Below, in pieces: positions 32,774 to 44,905 of a DNA stretch of 64,000 bases. Positions within the stretch are counted from its first letter, which is position 1, and each line of letters begins with the position of its first letter. The stretch is taken from NCBI RefSeq assembly GCF_027942865.1, contig NC_134507.1, positions 39,404,797-39,468,796 of the forward strand, in the 5' to 3' direction. Under the pieces are notes generated by a model. That model had not been told where the DNA came from. It worked only from the letters and a program-made list of their open reading frames with translations, and searched no databases. The position numbers were made by a program, and so were the translations under genes. Source of the DNA: Odontesthes bonariensis. Its lineage: Eukaryota > Chordata > Actinopteri > Atheriniformes > Atherinopsidae.

Positions 32774-34103
32774 TGTCTTTTACTGTTTTTTCTATGAAGT
32801 TTAAAACTTCTGTCATGGTGTCCATTTCAACAGGTTTTTGCTCGTACAGTTCACGATAAAATTGTTCAACAGCTTCTTTAATTTCTTCCATTGAATCAAC
32901 TGTGCACCCGTTCTCTTTTGTTAGCTTTAAAATTGCCCCCCCTTTATTCACAATTTTCTTAAAAAAATACCTTGTGCACTTCTCTCCTTCCTCTATTTCT
33001 CGTTCCCTGCTTCTTAAAATGACACCCTTACTTTTAATGTCTGCTAAAACCGACATCTCTGTTTTCACTTGTTTAATTTCATCATTAAAATCCATCCCTT
33101 GTTGGTTTAATTTAAAATAGCGCTGTAGTCGCTTCTGCAGTCCCATCATGCGTCTGTTTTCCCTATTCTTTTTTCTCCTACCTGCCTGTCTAAAGAAAGT
33201 CTGGGTCTTTTCCTTCACCATTTCCCACCAGTGTGCACGTGTATCGTAAAAGTCTTGAAGGGTCTGCCACTCGTGGTACTGCTCCCGGTACTGACTAACT
33301 ATTTCATTTTCTTTTAAAAGGGAGCAGTTTAGTTTCCACAGACCACTTCTGGAAGTCACACCCGAAGAGAGTGATAGGGTGCAGGAAAGCATCAGGTGAT
33401 CGGAAAAGAAAACGGGGGTCAATCTAGCATCGGTTGGTAGGCAGTCCCGTGTAAAAAGGTAGTCTATACGAGAGGCTCTGGTGCCATCACCACTGAACCA
33501 GGTGAAGCCCTCCTCTCTGGGATGCATGGTTTTAAAACAGTCCTGAAGTTTAAAATCCTTGCATATGCCCTGTAATAAAACCGATGTTTTGACAACTTTA
33601 AAAAATTCCCCTGCTCTTTTTCTGTGACTCCTGCTTAAAATACAGTTAAAATCACCCCCTAAAACTAGTGGTGCCCTACCTAGCATGTGGGACTGCAGGT
33701 CTTCTAAAAGGTCATACCGGTCATTTTTTTCGTTAAAGCCATAAATATTTAAGAGGTTAAAATCTTGTCCCATAAAAGTCAAATGTGCTAAAAGTGCCCG
33801 TCCGTCTCTCACCACAGTGCTGCCCTTCACCAGAACCTGAGGGTTTTTGATCAAAATGGCCACTCCGTCATTTTTGTTTTGGTTGGATCCACTCCACAAT
33901 GATGTCTGTGGCCACATCTCCTCCCACTGTCTGTAGTGCTTTAAAAACGGTAGGCCGCATTCCTGTATTAAAAGAACATCTGACTTAAAAGAACTAAGAA
34001 AGGATAAAACACTCTGGGCTCTAACTTTCGACTTTACACTTCTCACATTAATAGTTGAGAGAGTGAGTGTCATGAGTATGGTTAAAAACAACAGGTATGA
34101 CAT
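32730..34103 (-). pseudogene. LINE ORF2, endonuclease part (copy C)
   Basis: 457 residues beginning MSYLLFLTILMTLTLSTINV with all endonuclease motifs (QECGLPF, LGGDFNCIL, SRIDYLF). One extra base near 32,768 (gtgccttttaac versus gtgcttttaac in copy A) shifts the frame at KDSV. It is otherwise complete, and the transcriptase continues in the next frame. Confidence 0.85.
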
Positions 34104-34152
34104 CTTAAAAGACTAAAAGAGGGTTAAAACATTTAAAATGTCTTAAAAGCAG

Positions 34153-34849
34153 TTATGTAATTTCTTGTGAATGGAGCTCTTCCTTCACTTCTACAGGTGA
34201 GAGGCGAGGGTGTTGAGCTCTATTCCCCGGTCGGACTCTGGGGGTTGGCCTCTGTTGCAAGGTTTTCTTAAACTTTGAGTCTCTAGGGGTTGATTGCAGA
34301 ACTACATTTAAAAAAGAGACCTCATTTGGTGAATTGGAGGGGAAGACTCTGGGCTCCTCCACAGATGAACTGTCTGAGGTAGTCCCAGCTCTTCCCCTCT
34401 TCTCTGAGACTATAGGAGAATCAGAGGACAATTCTGATGCAAGCCTCTTTGTTTGCTGGGCATCGGGGAGGGAGGCATCCTCGCTATCATCGTGTGATTG
34501 GACTTCTTCACATTCTGAACTAGCTCCGCCTTCTGCCTGCACCACCTCCTCCTCTCCAGAACTCTCCATTGGTGGGGGTGTAGCAGGCCCCTCCCCCTCC
34601 TCGGCCTCACCTGACTGCTGTCCACCATTCAGGGATTTTGGCGGGAAGTTTGAATTTTCCAGCCCAGCTGTTTCAAGTAGCTCGTTAACTGCCTCGGTCT
34701 GCCCTCCATTTCCTTCCCGCGTTTTTTTTGGATTTCAATTTGTTGGCAAAGGATTTTGGGCAATCTCTGGTGGTTTGATTCTCCACAGAGATTGCACTTT
34801 CTGCCATGAGTACACTCTTCGAAGGTGTGACCGATTCCTCTACATTTGC
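34153..34849 (-). pseudogene. LINE ORF1 C-terminal part (copy C)
   Basis: It contains the last knuckle region and the acidic tail (open from 34,569 to 34,153). The N-terminal 200 residues are absent. Short deletions relative to copy A reduce an EEE run and the sequence before CNLCGES is shifted. It is not a working protein. Confidence 0.75.
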
Positions 34850-34862
34850 TCTACATTTGTAC

Positions 34863-34924
34863 AAGTATTTAAAACATTACAACAATACATGCCCAGTAAT
34901 ATTGTTGTAATGTTTTAAATACTT
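34863..34924. repeat. Perfect 25-bp hairpin beside Keno-like copy C
   Basis: aagtatttaaaacattacaa and five more bases pair perfectly with the end of the segment around a 12-base loop (catgcccagtaa). It begins 14 bases past the truncated LINE edge. Confidence 0.95.
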
Positions 34925-35351
34925 GAGTGCAGTTTTTCTAGAGAAGATAATTGTTTTGTTTATGAGATTATCGTCCATCGACTCTTTTGGGCTTTCACAT
35001 GCGCGAGCCTACCAACAAGAGGTAAGTGACATGCTGTTTATAAAGTTGTTTTGTAACGTCCCCATGCCAGTAATGTGAGAACCATGCATATGGTTTTGAT
35101 GGTAAGGCTTGTGACTTTATTGTCGGATGGTTTATAAAGTGGTGTGACGTTTCTGCAGTGTGCAAGTTGTTGTTTTACGTGGAAGGGTTAGCTCTTGCCC
35201 CTTAGCCACCACGTATTAGCCTCGCATGACAGGGTGTCCGAACAGCGCGATCTCCACACAGGGAGCGCAGATTTGCACCTCTCTGTGTCCTACTATCAGT
35301 ATTTGACAACCTCTAGCAATGGAAACGCGCTTCAAATGCCCGAGTTCCCCT
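34925..35351. other. Right end of central region, nothing assigned
   Basis: Non-coding. Near 35,340-35,352 the sequence cgagttcccctttaaag adjoins the arm edge and resembles a dispersed repeat end with a TTAA core. No gene was found. Confidence 0.4.
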
Positions 35352-35531
35352 TTAAAGTCCAACATGGATGCAGCAGGGGACTTCCTGCACACAACACCCT
35401 ACAGCAATGTAGAAGTAAAAAGCATTCTAATTCATCTAATCTAAAAACACATTCTAATCAGAATCAGAATGAGCTTTATTTGCCAAGTCGGTAGGCACAT
35501 ACAAGGAGTTGTTTTCTCTGGTTTAAACATG

Positions 35532-35960
35532 TAAAAGGCCACATGAAGTTTGGAGGTCTGCAGCAATTGACTCTGCAGAAAGGTCGCCAACCTTCTGCAG
35601 AGTCCATTGCTACAGACCTCCAAACCCGCTCTGTCATTTTACGTGGCCGACCACTTGGTGGCTGAGCTGCTGGCGTTCCCAGTCGCTTCCACTTTGTTCT
35701 AACACCACTGACAGCTGACTGTGGGATATTTAGGAGCGAGGAAATGTCTCCACTGGACTTGTTGCACAGGTAGCATCCTATCATGGCACCACGCTGGAAC
35801 CCACTGAGCTCCTGAGAGCGAGCCATTCTTTCACAGATGTTTGTAGAAACAGTCTGCATGCCGAGGGGCTTGAATTTCTACACCTGTGGCCATGGAAGTG
35901 ATGGGAACACCTGAATTTAATTATCTGGATGAGTGAGTGAATACTTTTGGCAATCTAGTG
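35532..35960 (-). mobile_element. Tc1-like transposon fragment with internal hairpin (right copy)
   Basis: The mirror of 11,199-11,627. The transposase N-terminus reads MARSQELSGFQRGAMIGCYL. The hairpin is at 35,548-35,625. A terminal sequence ends near 35,960 (tggcaatctagtgt). Confidence 0.8.
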
Positions 35961-36693
35961 TATATTATACAGACATAAAATGGCAAGTGATCTGACACAA
36001 TCGAGAAAGAGATTAAAGAAATAAACAAGGAGTAAGAAAGGGGTTTAATATCTAGCTGCAAGGTATTATGGGACATAAGTGCTGTTTGTTTTGGCAGGTG
36101 CTGATTGTGACTGATGAGGCAGCTGGAGTGGAGGTGATGGGCGTGATGGAGAGCAGCACAAGGGGGGTGCTGGAGTTCCTCATGTCCAGCACCGAAGTGT
36201 TTTATATTTCCCAGGACTTGTGGGAGCCCTGGAAAAGGGTAAAGTCTTTCTAAATATAAAATATATTGGGAACAAAATCATTAACATTGAGGCAGTGGAA
36301 AGACCCTGCCCTCTGGCAGAATAAATTTCATATATATGTATATAGTTTACACATAGTTAATATTGTTTTATGTTCTATTTTTATTAATGACGTTTCTTTG
36401 AAAATATAATAAAAATGAATTTAAATCCAGCATTTGGCTCAGTTGTATTGCTGTGGTAATATAGTCTGTGAAGATGAAGTGAAGATAAAAACTCTCCCAA
36501 CCAAGGCTCAGCTCTGAAATACTACTGACAGGAATTTCAGATGTGAGATGGTGACAGAGGGAGGACACCTGGAAGAAACCCTGGACAGAATCAGACTTCA
36601 GATTTATTCATCTATTCAATAAAGATATATTTCAGTACTCTGTTTTAACGTAACATATAACAGTACGGATGCACATGTTCATTTATTTGTCAT

Positions 36694-37218
36694 TTCAGTT
36701 CAGTTTTATTAACAAAGACACAATTAAAAGAAGTAGCTTAGCTAAGGAATCCTACAAAATGCACCGTACCTTCTGTTCAATCCCAAGCATGCACAGAACT
36801 GTGGGAAGAAAAAACTGAGTTTTAACAGGAAGAAACCTCCATCAGAACCAGAACCAGGAAGGGCGGCCATCTGCCTGGAGCAGCTGGGGCTGAGAGGACA
36901 GAAAAGAGGGGACAACAAGCAGCGTAACACCAGGCCAGGGACACCTGCTGAGAGAGAGGAACAAGTTAATGACAACAATGATGTCACATGTACATGGAGA
37001 GGAGAGGTGCATCATGGGAGCTCCCCCAGCAGGCTGGGCCTATAGCAGCAGAACTATGGGATGTTTCAGGCTCAGCTGAGCCATCCCTAACTATAAGCTT
37101 CATCAGAAAGGAAAGTTTTAAGCCTGATCTTAAAAGTAGAGAGGGTGTCTGCTTCCTGAAGCCAAACTGGCAGCTGGTTCCACAGAGAGGGGCCTGATAA
37201 CGGAAGGCTCTGCTCTGC
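36694..37218 (-). mobile_element. L2-type LINE 3' end (right copy)
   Basis: The reverse complement of 9,942-10,465 with the same tail (ttcagttcagttttattaac on plus). The flanking 36,254-36,693 and 37,219-37,870 stretches are non-coding arm sequence. Confidence 0.7.
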
Positions 37219-37997
37219 CATTTACACAAAAGGGGGAGATTAACATTATGCAGGACAGGTCCGATCCCTCGGTCAGTATATATCTCATGCAAATTTGACT
37301 GTATCCATTGAACTTATGATAGAATCATGCACCGTATTAGTCATTTTGGGGAACTCTGATTAAAGTTTTAATAATGTCTCTTGCTGAGATTACATTTTAT
37401 AACATTTAAGTCTAACACACCATGTTACTGTGATAAAATTAAAGGTTACGACTCTTAAATAACAGTACAACAGCTACAAGAGGTCCAGGTTACACATATA
37501 ACAGGGCTAAAATTGACAGGATTTCAGGTGAAAAACACTTTGAAAGATGGAAGTTGTAACAATCCTAAACCTGTCACTTGATTTCATTGTAAGACACAAT
37601 TTTTTTTTGTTCTATTAACAAAATTTCAACAAACTTCTATAACTGCTTAACTTGACGGATAAACATACATTTATATTTATACATAAATATCTGTTGTTGT
37701 AATATAATGTAAATGTAATATAAATATCGCAAGTGTTTCCAGTTAAAGCGAGTCTGCCATGTCAGCAGAAAGTATTACCTTATTGCTGAATATACTGTCC
37801 TGTTCCTGTGGGCAGTGTCAGTGATTGACAGATAAAGCAGCCAATCAGCACATGATGTTCACTGCAGGGCAGCTGCTTACTCGTGTGTACAGTATCTGAC
37901 TAAATACATCCCAAAGAAGGAAAGTGGTCTGTCAGAGTACCTGCAAACTGTCATGGAGAATTCCAACATGGACAGAGTTAATGAGTGTCATGAGTTT

Positions 37998-38745
37998 CTA
38001 GCTATATAGTTACTCTAGATGGTATTTCCTTGGCTTCTAGTTCTACAGTGAGGAACCTTGGAGTTATTTTTGACCAGAACTTATCATTTGACTCACATAT
38101 AAAACAGGTTTCTAGGACTGCCTTCTTTCACCTTTGTAATATTGTTAAAATCAGGAACATCTTGTCTCAGAGTGATGCAGAAAAACTAATTCATGCATTT
38201 GTTACTTCAAGATTGGACTACTGTAATTCTTTATTATTGGGCTGTCCCACATATTCTCTGAAAAGCCTTCAGTTGATCCAAAATGCTGCAGCCAGAGTTC
38301 TGATGAGAACTAACAGGAGAGATCATATTTCTCCAGTTTTAGCTTCTCTTCATTGGCTCCCTGTTAAATTCAGAATAGAATTTAAGATTCTTCTCCTCAC
38401 ATATAAAGCTCTTAATGACCGAGCTCCATCATATCTTAAAGATCTCATTGTAAGATATTTTCCTAACAGAGCACTTCGTTCCCAAACTGCAGGTTTACTT
38501 GAGGTTCCCAGAGTTTCTAAAAGTAGAATGGGAGGCAGAGCCTTCAGTTATCAGGCCCCTCTCTTGTGGAACAAGCTGCCAGTAAATGTCCGGGAAGCAA
38601 ACACCCTTTCCACTTTTAAGACCAGGCTTAAAACTTTCCTTTTTGATAAAGCTTATAGTTAGGGATGGCTCAGGTGATCCTGAAACATCCCATAGTTAAG
38701 CTGCTATAGGCCTAGACTGCTGGGGTTCTCATCTGACAGCTCCCA
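37998..38745 (+). mobile_element. L2-type LINE ORF2 piece replacing Helentron sequence
   Basis: A 210-residue open segment (38,030-38,662) gives the C-terminal part of a fish L2-type ORF2: STVRNLGVIFDQNLSFDSHI, TSRLDYCNSLL, IQNAAARVL, ASLHWLPVKFRIEFKILLLT and RLKTFLFDKAYS. Both ends are truncated. There is no tail and no target duplication. About 535 bp of Helentron (left 8,635-9,168) is missing at the same point. Confidence 0.85.
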
Positions 38746-38951
38746 GGCTCAAACCGTCCTGAGAGCGTGAAAAGCATTATACAAACACACAGAGACTAAT
38801 ATGAGAAACACACTGAGGAGATTGAGAATGCACTTGTAGAGTTTGAGGAGAGCAGAGAGCATGTGATGGATGAATGGTGGAATCTGGCTCCTGAATCTGA
38901 AGTTGTGATGATGAGCTGCAGCAAAGAGAGCCAGACGATGAGCAGGAACAT

Positions 38952-39974
38952 GTGCCCGACTATTGTCCTCAGTCTGCTGCTGTGACAGAAATGAGAGCCA
39001 TCAGAGAACCCCCAGCTGTGGATCCAGCTGTGCTGCGGCAGATGTATCAGAACCTGAAGCAGAAGCAGGCCTGTGTGTTCCATGCTATCAGAGACTGCTG
39101 CATTAAACTTGTGTGTGGCCTAAATCCAGAGCAGTTTTTCTTTTATGCCAACGGTGGTGCAGGAACAGGAAAGTCCCACCTGATGAAATGCATTTACTCA
39201 GAGGCATCTAAGATACTGAGCAAACTGCAGCTACATGCAGAGGAGTTTGACATATCAAAGCCAACTGTTTTACTCTCTTCTTTCACTGGAACTGCAGCTT
39301 TCAGCATCTGTGGCACAACACTGCACTCTCTGCTGAAGCTTCCACGCAGTCTGAAAGCACCAATCCAAGGACTCGCTAACCAACTGAATGAACTCACATC
39401 TGAACCTTTTAATGCTCAAATCATCATTATCGCTGAGATCTCCATGGTTTCAAAGCCTCTTTTTGCTTATGTGGACGCAGGACTGAAACAGATCAAAGGC
39501 AATCAGAGAGCGTTTGGTGGAATGTCAGTTTTAGCTGTTGGAGATTTCTATCAGCTGCCGCCTGTGCGCCAGTCTAAACCTCTGTGTGTACACGACCCAG
39601 CAGATACTGACCTGTGGCAGGAACATTTTCAGATGATCACTCTGACTGAGATCATGAGACAGAAGGATGATGTTGCCTTTGCAGACGTGCTGAACAGGAT
39701 TGGGGTGAAACCAAAGGCAGATGAGCTGTCTCAGGCTGACAGAGATTTGTTGTCACAGGCCATCACTGAACCAGCTCTTTGTCCCACTGAGCTTCTGCAC
39801 ATTTTCCCCACCAATAAGTTGGTTGATGAACACAACTCAGCGACACTGGCTTTGTTCCATTCCAACATTATCACGATGGATGCAGATGACTTCCAGAAAG
39901 ATCCCGAACAGGCAGAATGGCCCGTAAAGACACACCATGTAAGGGAGGCCGAAATGATTTCGCCCACACTCTGA
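38952..39974 (+). pseudogene. Helentron Pif1-like helicase, N-terminal part (right copy)
   Basis: 340 open residues with GGAGTGKS, SFTGTAAF, an ISMVSKPLF Walker B region and GDFYQLPPV. It is longer than the left copy because LVDEHNSATLALFHSNIITM is intact. It still runs out of frame before the motif V-VI region, which restarts at 39,917. Confidence 0.85.
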
Positions 39975-40957
39975 AAGCTGCTGAAGGGGCTCGTGTCATG
40001 CTCACCAGAAACTTTGACATTCAGAACGGTCTGGTTAACGGGGCTTCTGCCACACTGATGTGCATAGTGACTTCTGAGGATGATCAACACATCACTAAGC
40101 TGGGCCTGAGGATGGATAATCAGACAGGTGTAGCAAGAATCCAGAGTGGAGCTCCAGAATCTGCCAATCTGGTTTACATGGAGAGAGCAGAGGAGAAGCT
40201 GAAACAGAACGGAGTGCTACGCAGACAGTTTCCTGTGACGCTGGCGTTCTCCTGCACTGTCCATAAAACCCAGGGCCTCACCACACATGCAGCCGTGGTG
40301 TCCCTGCAGAAAGTCTCTGAAGCAGGTATGGCTTATGTAGCTCTCAGCAGGGGGACGTCTCTCAGTGGGCTGGATTTACTGGATTTGGATGAAAAGAAAA
40401 TATACGCCAATGCTGAAGTGAGCGCAGCGCTCCAGACCATGAGACAAGCCGATGTGGATCACATGATGCCTCTTCTTCAGGTGAGAGAAACAGTACACAG
40501 GCCCGACACTCTGAGCCTTGTTCAGCACAACACAGAGGGACTGCCATCTCACATCGGTGACATCAGGAGACATCATGAGCTGTGCCTGGCAGATGTCCTG
40601 TGTCTGACAGAAACTCACCTGCAGGGCTCCTTTGTTGCAGACAGGCTGCATCTGGACGGCTACAACATGTTCAAGCGCAACAGACACACGTCCTACACTC
40701 AGTATCCTCAGATGGCCAGCAGAGCAGGTGGCGGGGTTGCTGTCTATGTGAGAAAGCACATTCAGGTGCGTGAGAGACAGTATTTGCAGAATGTGACTGA
40801 TCTGGAGTTTGTGGCTTTGAAGGTTGAGGCTCCAGTCTGTGCAGTGATTGCAGCTGTGTACAGACCTCCTGACTACAGTCTGAGACCGTTCCTGGAGAAC
40901 CTGGGAAGCCTTTTGGATGGACTGTCACCCTGTTATTGTGTGTGGAGACTTCAATGA
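39917..40957 (+). pseudogene. Helentron helicase C-terminus and endonuclease (right copy)
   Basis: 346 open residues, nearly identical to 6,430-7,470. Motifs are FSCTVHKTQGLT, MAYVALSRG, LSLVQHNTEGL and ADVLCLTETHL. The GDFNEN part continues in another frame at 40,917-41,171. Confidence 0.85.
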
Positions 40958-41171
40958 GAATCAGGTACTCAGGTCAACAAAGCCAGTTCTAGATGTGTTT
41001 CAGTCTAAGGGATATGTACAGCTGATCACCTCTGCCACCACAGACAGGAACACGCTGCTTGACCTTATTTTCATCTCCCAGCCACAGCGATGTCTCCACT
41101 CAGGTGTCATGAGAACGTATTACAGCTATCACAACCCAGTGTTCTGTGTCCTGTCCACCAGGGAACCATGA
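40917..41171 (+). pseudogene. Helentron endonuclease C-terminal segment (right copy)
   Basis: It reads HPVIVCGDFNENQ and TLLDLIFIS, like 6,216-6,470 with single changes. The frameshift that separates it from the preceding segment is shared with the left arm. Confidence 0.75.
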
Positions 41172-41520
41172 AGAGGTCGCTGAGTCTTAAAAATCATGAC
41201 AAATGTAAACAATTACTGCCTGAAGTTCGTAGTTTTGGTGAAGAGATAATAATGTTTTCTTCAGAAAAGTAAAAGAAAAGTTTTATCACAAAATCTGAAG
41301 AGCTGAAATATGCTATTGATATTTAACAGAATCGGATAATGACTTTTTCCAAATACTGTATTTTTTCTCAATATTGGACGTTTCTCCTCATAAAATATTA
41401 TTGACAGCTAATATAATACTTATAATATAACCCTCATACCTGATTTAAAACACAACTTAATTTCTGAAAAGGGACATTTTTGTCCCCTTTTAAAACCAAC
41501 TAAAAACATCATATATTAAT

Positions 41521-42587
41521 TAGTGGTGGGCCGTTATCGGCGTTAACGTGCTGCGACAATTTGAGAGTGTTATCGGGCGATATAAAAAATATCGCCGTTA
41601 ATCTATTCTCAAAGTTGGGTTGGGAACTGGGTCAAAATAGGTAGCCTAAGCAAACTGTGATGACTTTTACCTTGATATTTTAGCTCGGGTGTGGGCTGAT
41701 GTACTTTGTCTGCCGTTAGGTGTGATTAAAACAGAAGAACGCCACTTTGCAGAAGCCTGTGCTAGGCAGTTTATGGAGGTCGCTAATCTGTGGGGGATAG
41801 TTGACAAAATCTGCCCTGTTGGAACAGACAGCGCTCCTAATATGGTGGCCGCAGGGAGGATACTGCGCGTGTGGCGCAACAGAGACGCACTGCACACAAC
41901 GCTATCTCAACAGCAGCACCACCTGGCCCTCCCAACAAGTGCTGAATATGAGAAGTTGGCGAAGCTAGAGAAACTGCTGGAGCCATGCATGTGAATAAAC
42001 TGGTCTGCCTGCTGCGTGTACACCAAGAGCAACCTCGCTGGAGAAGCTTCGCTTGAGAATTTGCTTTGGTAGCTTTGGTAGCTCGTGACGTCACATTTAG
42101 AATGTTCAATTCTTAAAGGCCCCGCGGCTGTGCAGCACCCCCGCAAGAAAAAAACATGAGGAAAGAGAGGGCAGGGACACGAATAAACATGTTGTTATTT
42201 ACAATTTGTTATACAAGATATACATCACGTTACAAATGATGTAAAACTACATTAGGTACACCTGAGAAGAGCAGGAATAGCAGAGGCAGCTGTGAAAAAG
42301 AAACTAAATTCGAAATAAAATCCGAAATAAAACTTATTTGCAGTGAGAAAGGTATGCGTGGGGTTACTACACTATTGTATTGAAGCACTCGACACGGCAA
42401 TTGCAACAGTCTCAGGATTAAACGACTATTGTTTGGATAGGAACTAAAGTTTACACGTCTGTTTCCGCGAACCCCGCGGATTGTCGGACCCCTGAATGAG
42501 CCATTTTAATCTAGATTAATCTAGATTAATTTCAAGATTTCAGTGAGATTAATCTAGATTAAAAAAATTAATCTATGCCCACCACTA
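41521..42587 (+). mobile_element. hAT transposon, internally deleted, right arm only
   Basis: Terminal repeats tagtggtgggc and gcccaccacta are flanked by a perfect 8-bp duplication atattaat (41,513-41,520 and 42,588-42,595), the hAT signature. Inside, 41,689-41,994 encodes a hAT transposase piece (VIKTEERHFAEACARQFMEV and GTDSAPNMVAAGR). The rest of the transposase is missing. The left arm near 5,860-5,880 has the empty site. Confidence 0.93.
41689..41994 (+). pseudogene. hAT transposase fragment
   Basis: 101 residues matching the catalytic-domain region of ZBED-like hAT transposases: a TEERHFAEACARQFMEVANL block, then GTDSAPNM. The catalytic fold is incomplete, and the end (EYEKLAKLEKLLEPC) joins a later segment after deletion. 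Confidence 0.7.
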
Positions 42588-43271
42588 ATATTAATATTTT
42601 TCCACTTTATTTTTCACAAACCTTTTATTCCACTTCAGTTCTAATCATAACTACCAAGTTTTCAATTATTTAAAGAAAATGAACCCTTTAGATGCCAATT
42701 TGAACTTTTTAGCCCAAATTTCAGCCTTTAGGTGCCAGTATTTTCAAAATATGGAATGCTAAGTGGAATTATTGAGTAGGGATAATTATGGTCTGGGATA
42801 TAGCTAAAGCGGAACAAGACAAATATTCTCTCTGCCTTCTGCTTCTGCACAAGAGAAACAACAAAGAAAGCAGAGTGCTGCTGAGATAACAGCAGCTGAG
42901 TCCAGAACTCATTAATACAACATGAATAACAGGAAAGTCTCTGAGGACATTAAACAGCTTTGGCTTGTTGTCAGATTCTGATCCATTCATGAAGCTAAAC
43001 TGGTGGTTTGGTGCTGCAAACTGGTCCCAGCAGCTGGACATCAGTGGTTGGACTGGTGGACTACCTCAGTGAAGAGTAGAGGACATCTGGCTCTGCTGGA
43101 GACTCTGAAAACAAACACACACAGTTCCAGCTGCAGGAAACACAACTCCAGGAGAAAGGATTGAAGCTGATTATCTCTGGGACGTTCAGGATCAGAGGCT
43201 CCCGCATACCTGCAGCTCCCCCTTTCATCCAGGCAGGAAAAGTCAAAGGACTGAGGCCAAAATACATCAGA

Positions 43272-44837
43272 TGTTGCTGCATACTTGAAATGAAAGTGTT
43301 TCTGCAGCCAAAGACATTTGTACTATATTTGCACTTTATATAACTGGATGAGAATCGATAAGCGACATCGATAATGGAACCGGAATTGGTCAATTTCTAA
43401 CAATTCCCATCCCAAGTCCTGGGAACCTGGTGAGTGTGAAAATGATGCACTGATGGTGGATAAAGCAGTGGGACACGTCCAGCAGTGGAGCTGCAGCAGA
43501 GCTGGAGTCCGGTTGGGTTATCTGAGCATAGAGGCTGGAAGCAGGGTGAACAGCTGAGCTGCTTCTGTGCAGAGTTGGGAATAAAGAGCAGCTGTACCTC
43601 TGGTCCTGTTGGATCTGATGACTGTTTGTCCAGAAGTGAGGTGGTCTGTCCTGACTGCAGAGTAGACTGCAGCTGGATGGCTTTCTGCAACATGAAATAC
43701 ATCCAGATTATATCCCTGCAGGTAAAACTTTAACATCACTGCTGCTGGGGAAAACATTAGATTTTCCTCCTGCAGCAGGATGAAGAAGACGGGACAAACA
43801 GCAACACTTTTGCTCAGTTTGCTCCTCTTCTTAACACCTCTGCTGAGAGCAGTAAATAACCAAATATAGATGGTGAGAATCAGCCTGAAAGCGGAGAGTG
43901 GACGACCACGAAGCTGCAGCTTCTGTTTCTACAAGAGAACAGCTTTGAGCACAGGGTGGAAAACAGATCTGCTGTCACACTATCAGCAACCACAGCAGAG
44001 CTCTCTGCAGAGAGAAGTCTCAGCATCAGAGAACAGACGGGCATCTGCAGGAGGAAGCTGCAGCTGTGCTTTCACATGCACACTTTCTAACTCCACAGGA
44101 CTATTCTGGCAAAGTTCAGAATACAACTTTAGGCAATACAGTAACATTTGCTTGTTGTGTGGAAATAAACCGTCTAACATGGTCCCAAACCAGCTCAAAC
44201 TTCATCTCCAAACTAAACATCCGTCACTTCAGAACAAGAACACCAAGTATTTGGTTTGCCTGCATCAACACGCTGAGGAACAGGCAACTTTCATGAGAAA
44301 AACCTCTGAGGTTTCTCTGAATGTTTGCTACGTGGAAGCTGAACTCAAAGCAAATAAAAGCAGCCACACAGGAGCAGAGGCGTGAATACTACCTGCCTGC
44401 AGAGCCTTTGTAATGAGATGCTCGGGCCTAACGCTGCTTAACAAGCAGCTAAAGTTCCTCCGTCAGAGAACACAGTTTCAGACATATTGATGACGGAGTT
44501 TTAGAGCATCTGAATGAACTGAACACTGACATGAAAACCCGCTCACAAGCACGACAATGGATTCTGCCCAAAGATGCACCTCTGGAAACAACACCTGGAA
44601 CGGGCCAACCTTGACATGTTCCCCCTCTGAAATGACTGAAATGAAGTGTTGCAGCACTTTGGGGGATAATCAGGTCAGGCCTAGAGAAGGAGCTCACCTC
44701 CCAGGAAGGTTTACTCCAGGAGCCTCCAGCCCACTGTTGATCCTGCGGTTCAGAGGAACAACGGACCAGATATTCATCAACGCAGTTACTGAAGGGGTCG
44801 TGGGAGTTTGAACACACAGTCCACATGTTTTTGTTGA
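43272..44837. other. Segment present only in the right arm
   Basis: 1,566 bp deleted from the left arm between gg..atacatcaga and gacttagagaag, with a 2-bp (ga) overlap. It holds non-coding DNA, a ZBED5-like fragment (44,128-44,385) and most of a LINE scrap. Confidence 0.8.
44128..44385 (+). pseudogene. ZBED5/FAM200-like (hAT-derived) fragment
   Basis: It reads ICLLCGNKPSNMVPNQLKLH, LQTKHPSLQNKNTKY, then SEVSLNVCYVEAELKANKSS and HTG. This matches the BED-type finger and following YKVALxIAKxKKPHTIGE region of ZBED5-type proteins. Upstream residues in the open frame are unrelated. It is a fragment only, of transposon or host retrogene origin. Confidence 0.6.
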
Positions 44838-44905
44838 CTTAGAGAAGGCGTATAACCACGTCCCCCGAGGGATCCTGTGAGAGGTGCTGAGTGTGACGTC
44901 ATGAG
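44740..44905 (+). pseudogene. LINE reverse-transcriptase fragment (RGTTDQIF ... VDLEKAYNHVP)
   Basis: It reads FRGTTDQIFINAVTEG, then after a frame change FVDLEKAYNHVPRGIL and a stop. This matches the first catalytic motif region of a common fish LINE, usually written RGTxDQI ... VDLEKAYDRVPR. The left arm keeps only its last part. Confidence 0.75.

Larger units (their letters stand above)
30190..34849 (-). mobile_element. Keno-like Tx1-group LINE, copy C (5' truncated, 3' end in U2)
   Basis: On the minus strand it begins within the ORF1 knuckles at 34,849. It continues through ORF2 and a 382-bp 3' untranslated region and ends in a short poly(A) joined to U2 nucleotide 38. This is the only copy that keeps the 3' end. 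An 11-bp direct repeat (ctctacatttg, 34,838-34,848 and 34,849-34,859) sits at the truncated side. Confidence 0.9.
37870..41280 (+). mobile_element. Helentron remnant (right copy), patched by L2
   Basis: The mirror of the left copy. The Rep remnant is at about 37,870-37,998. The linker region is replaced by L2 sequence at 37,998-38,745. The helicase and endonuclease follow at 38,952-41,171. It retains codons lost from the left copy (AGA at 37,972-37,974; 11 bp near 39,835). Confidence 0.85.
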
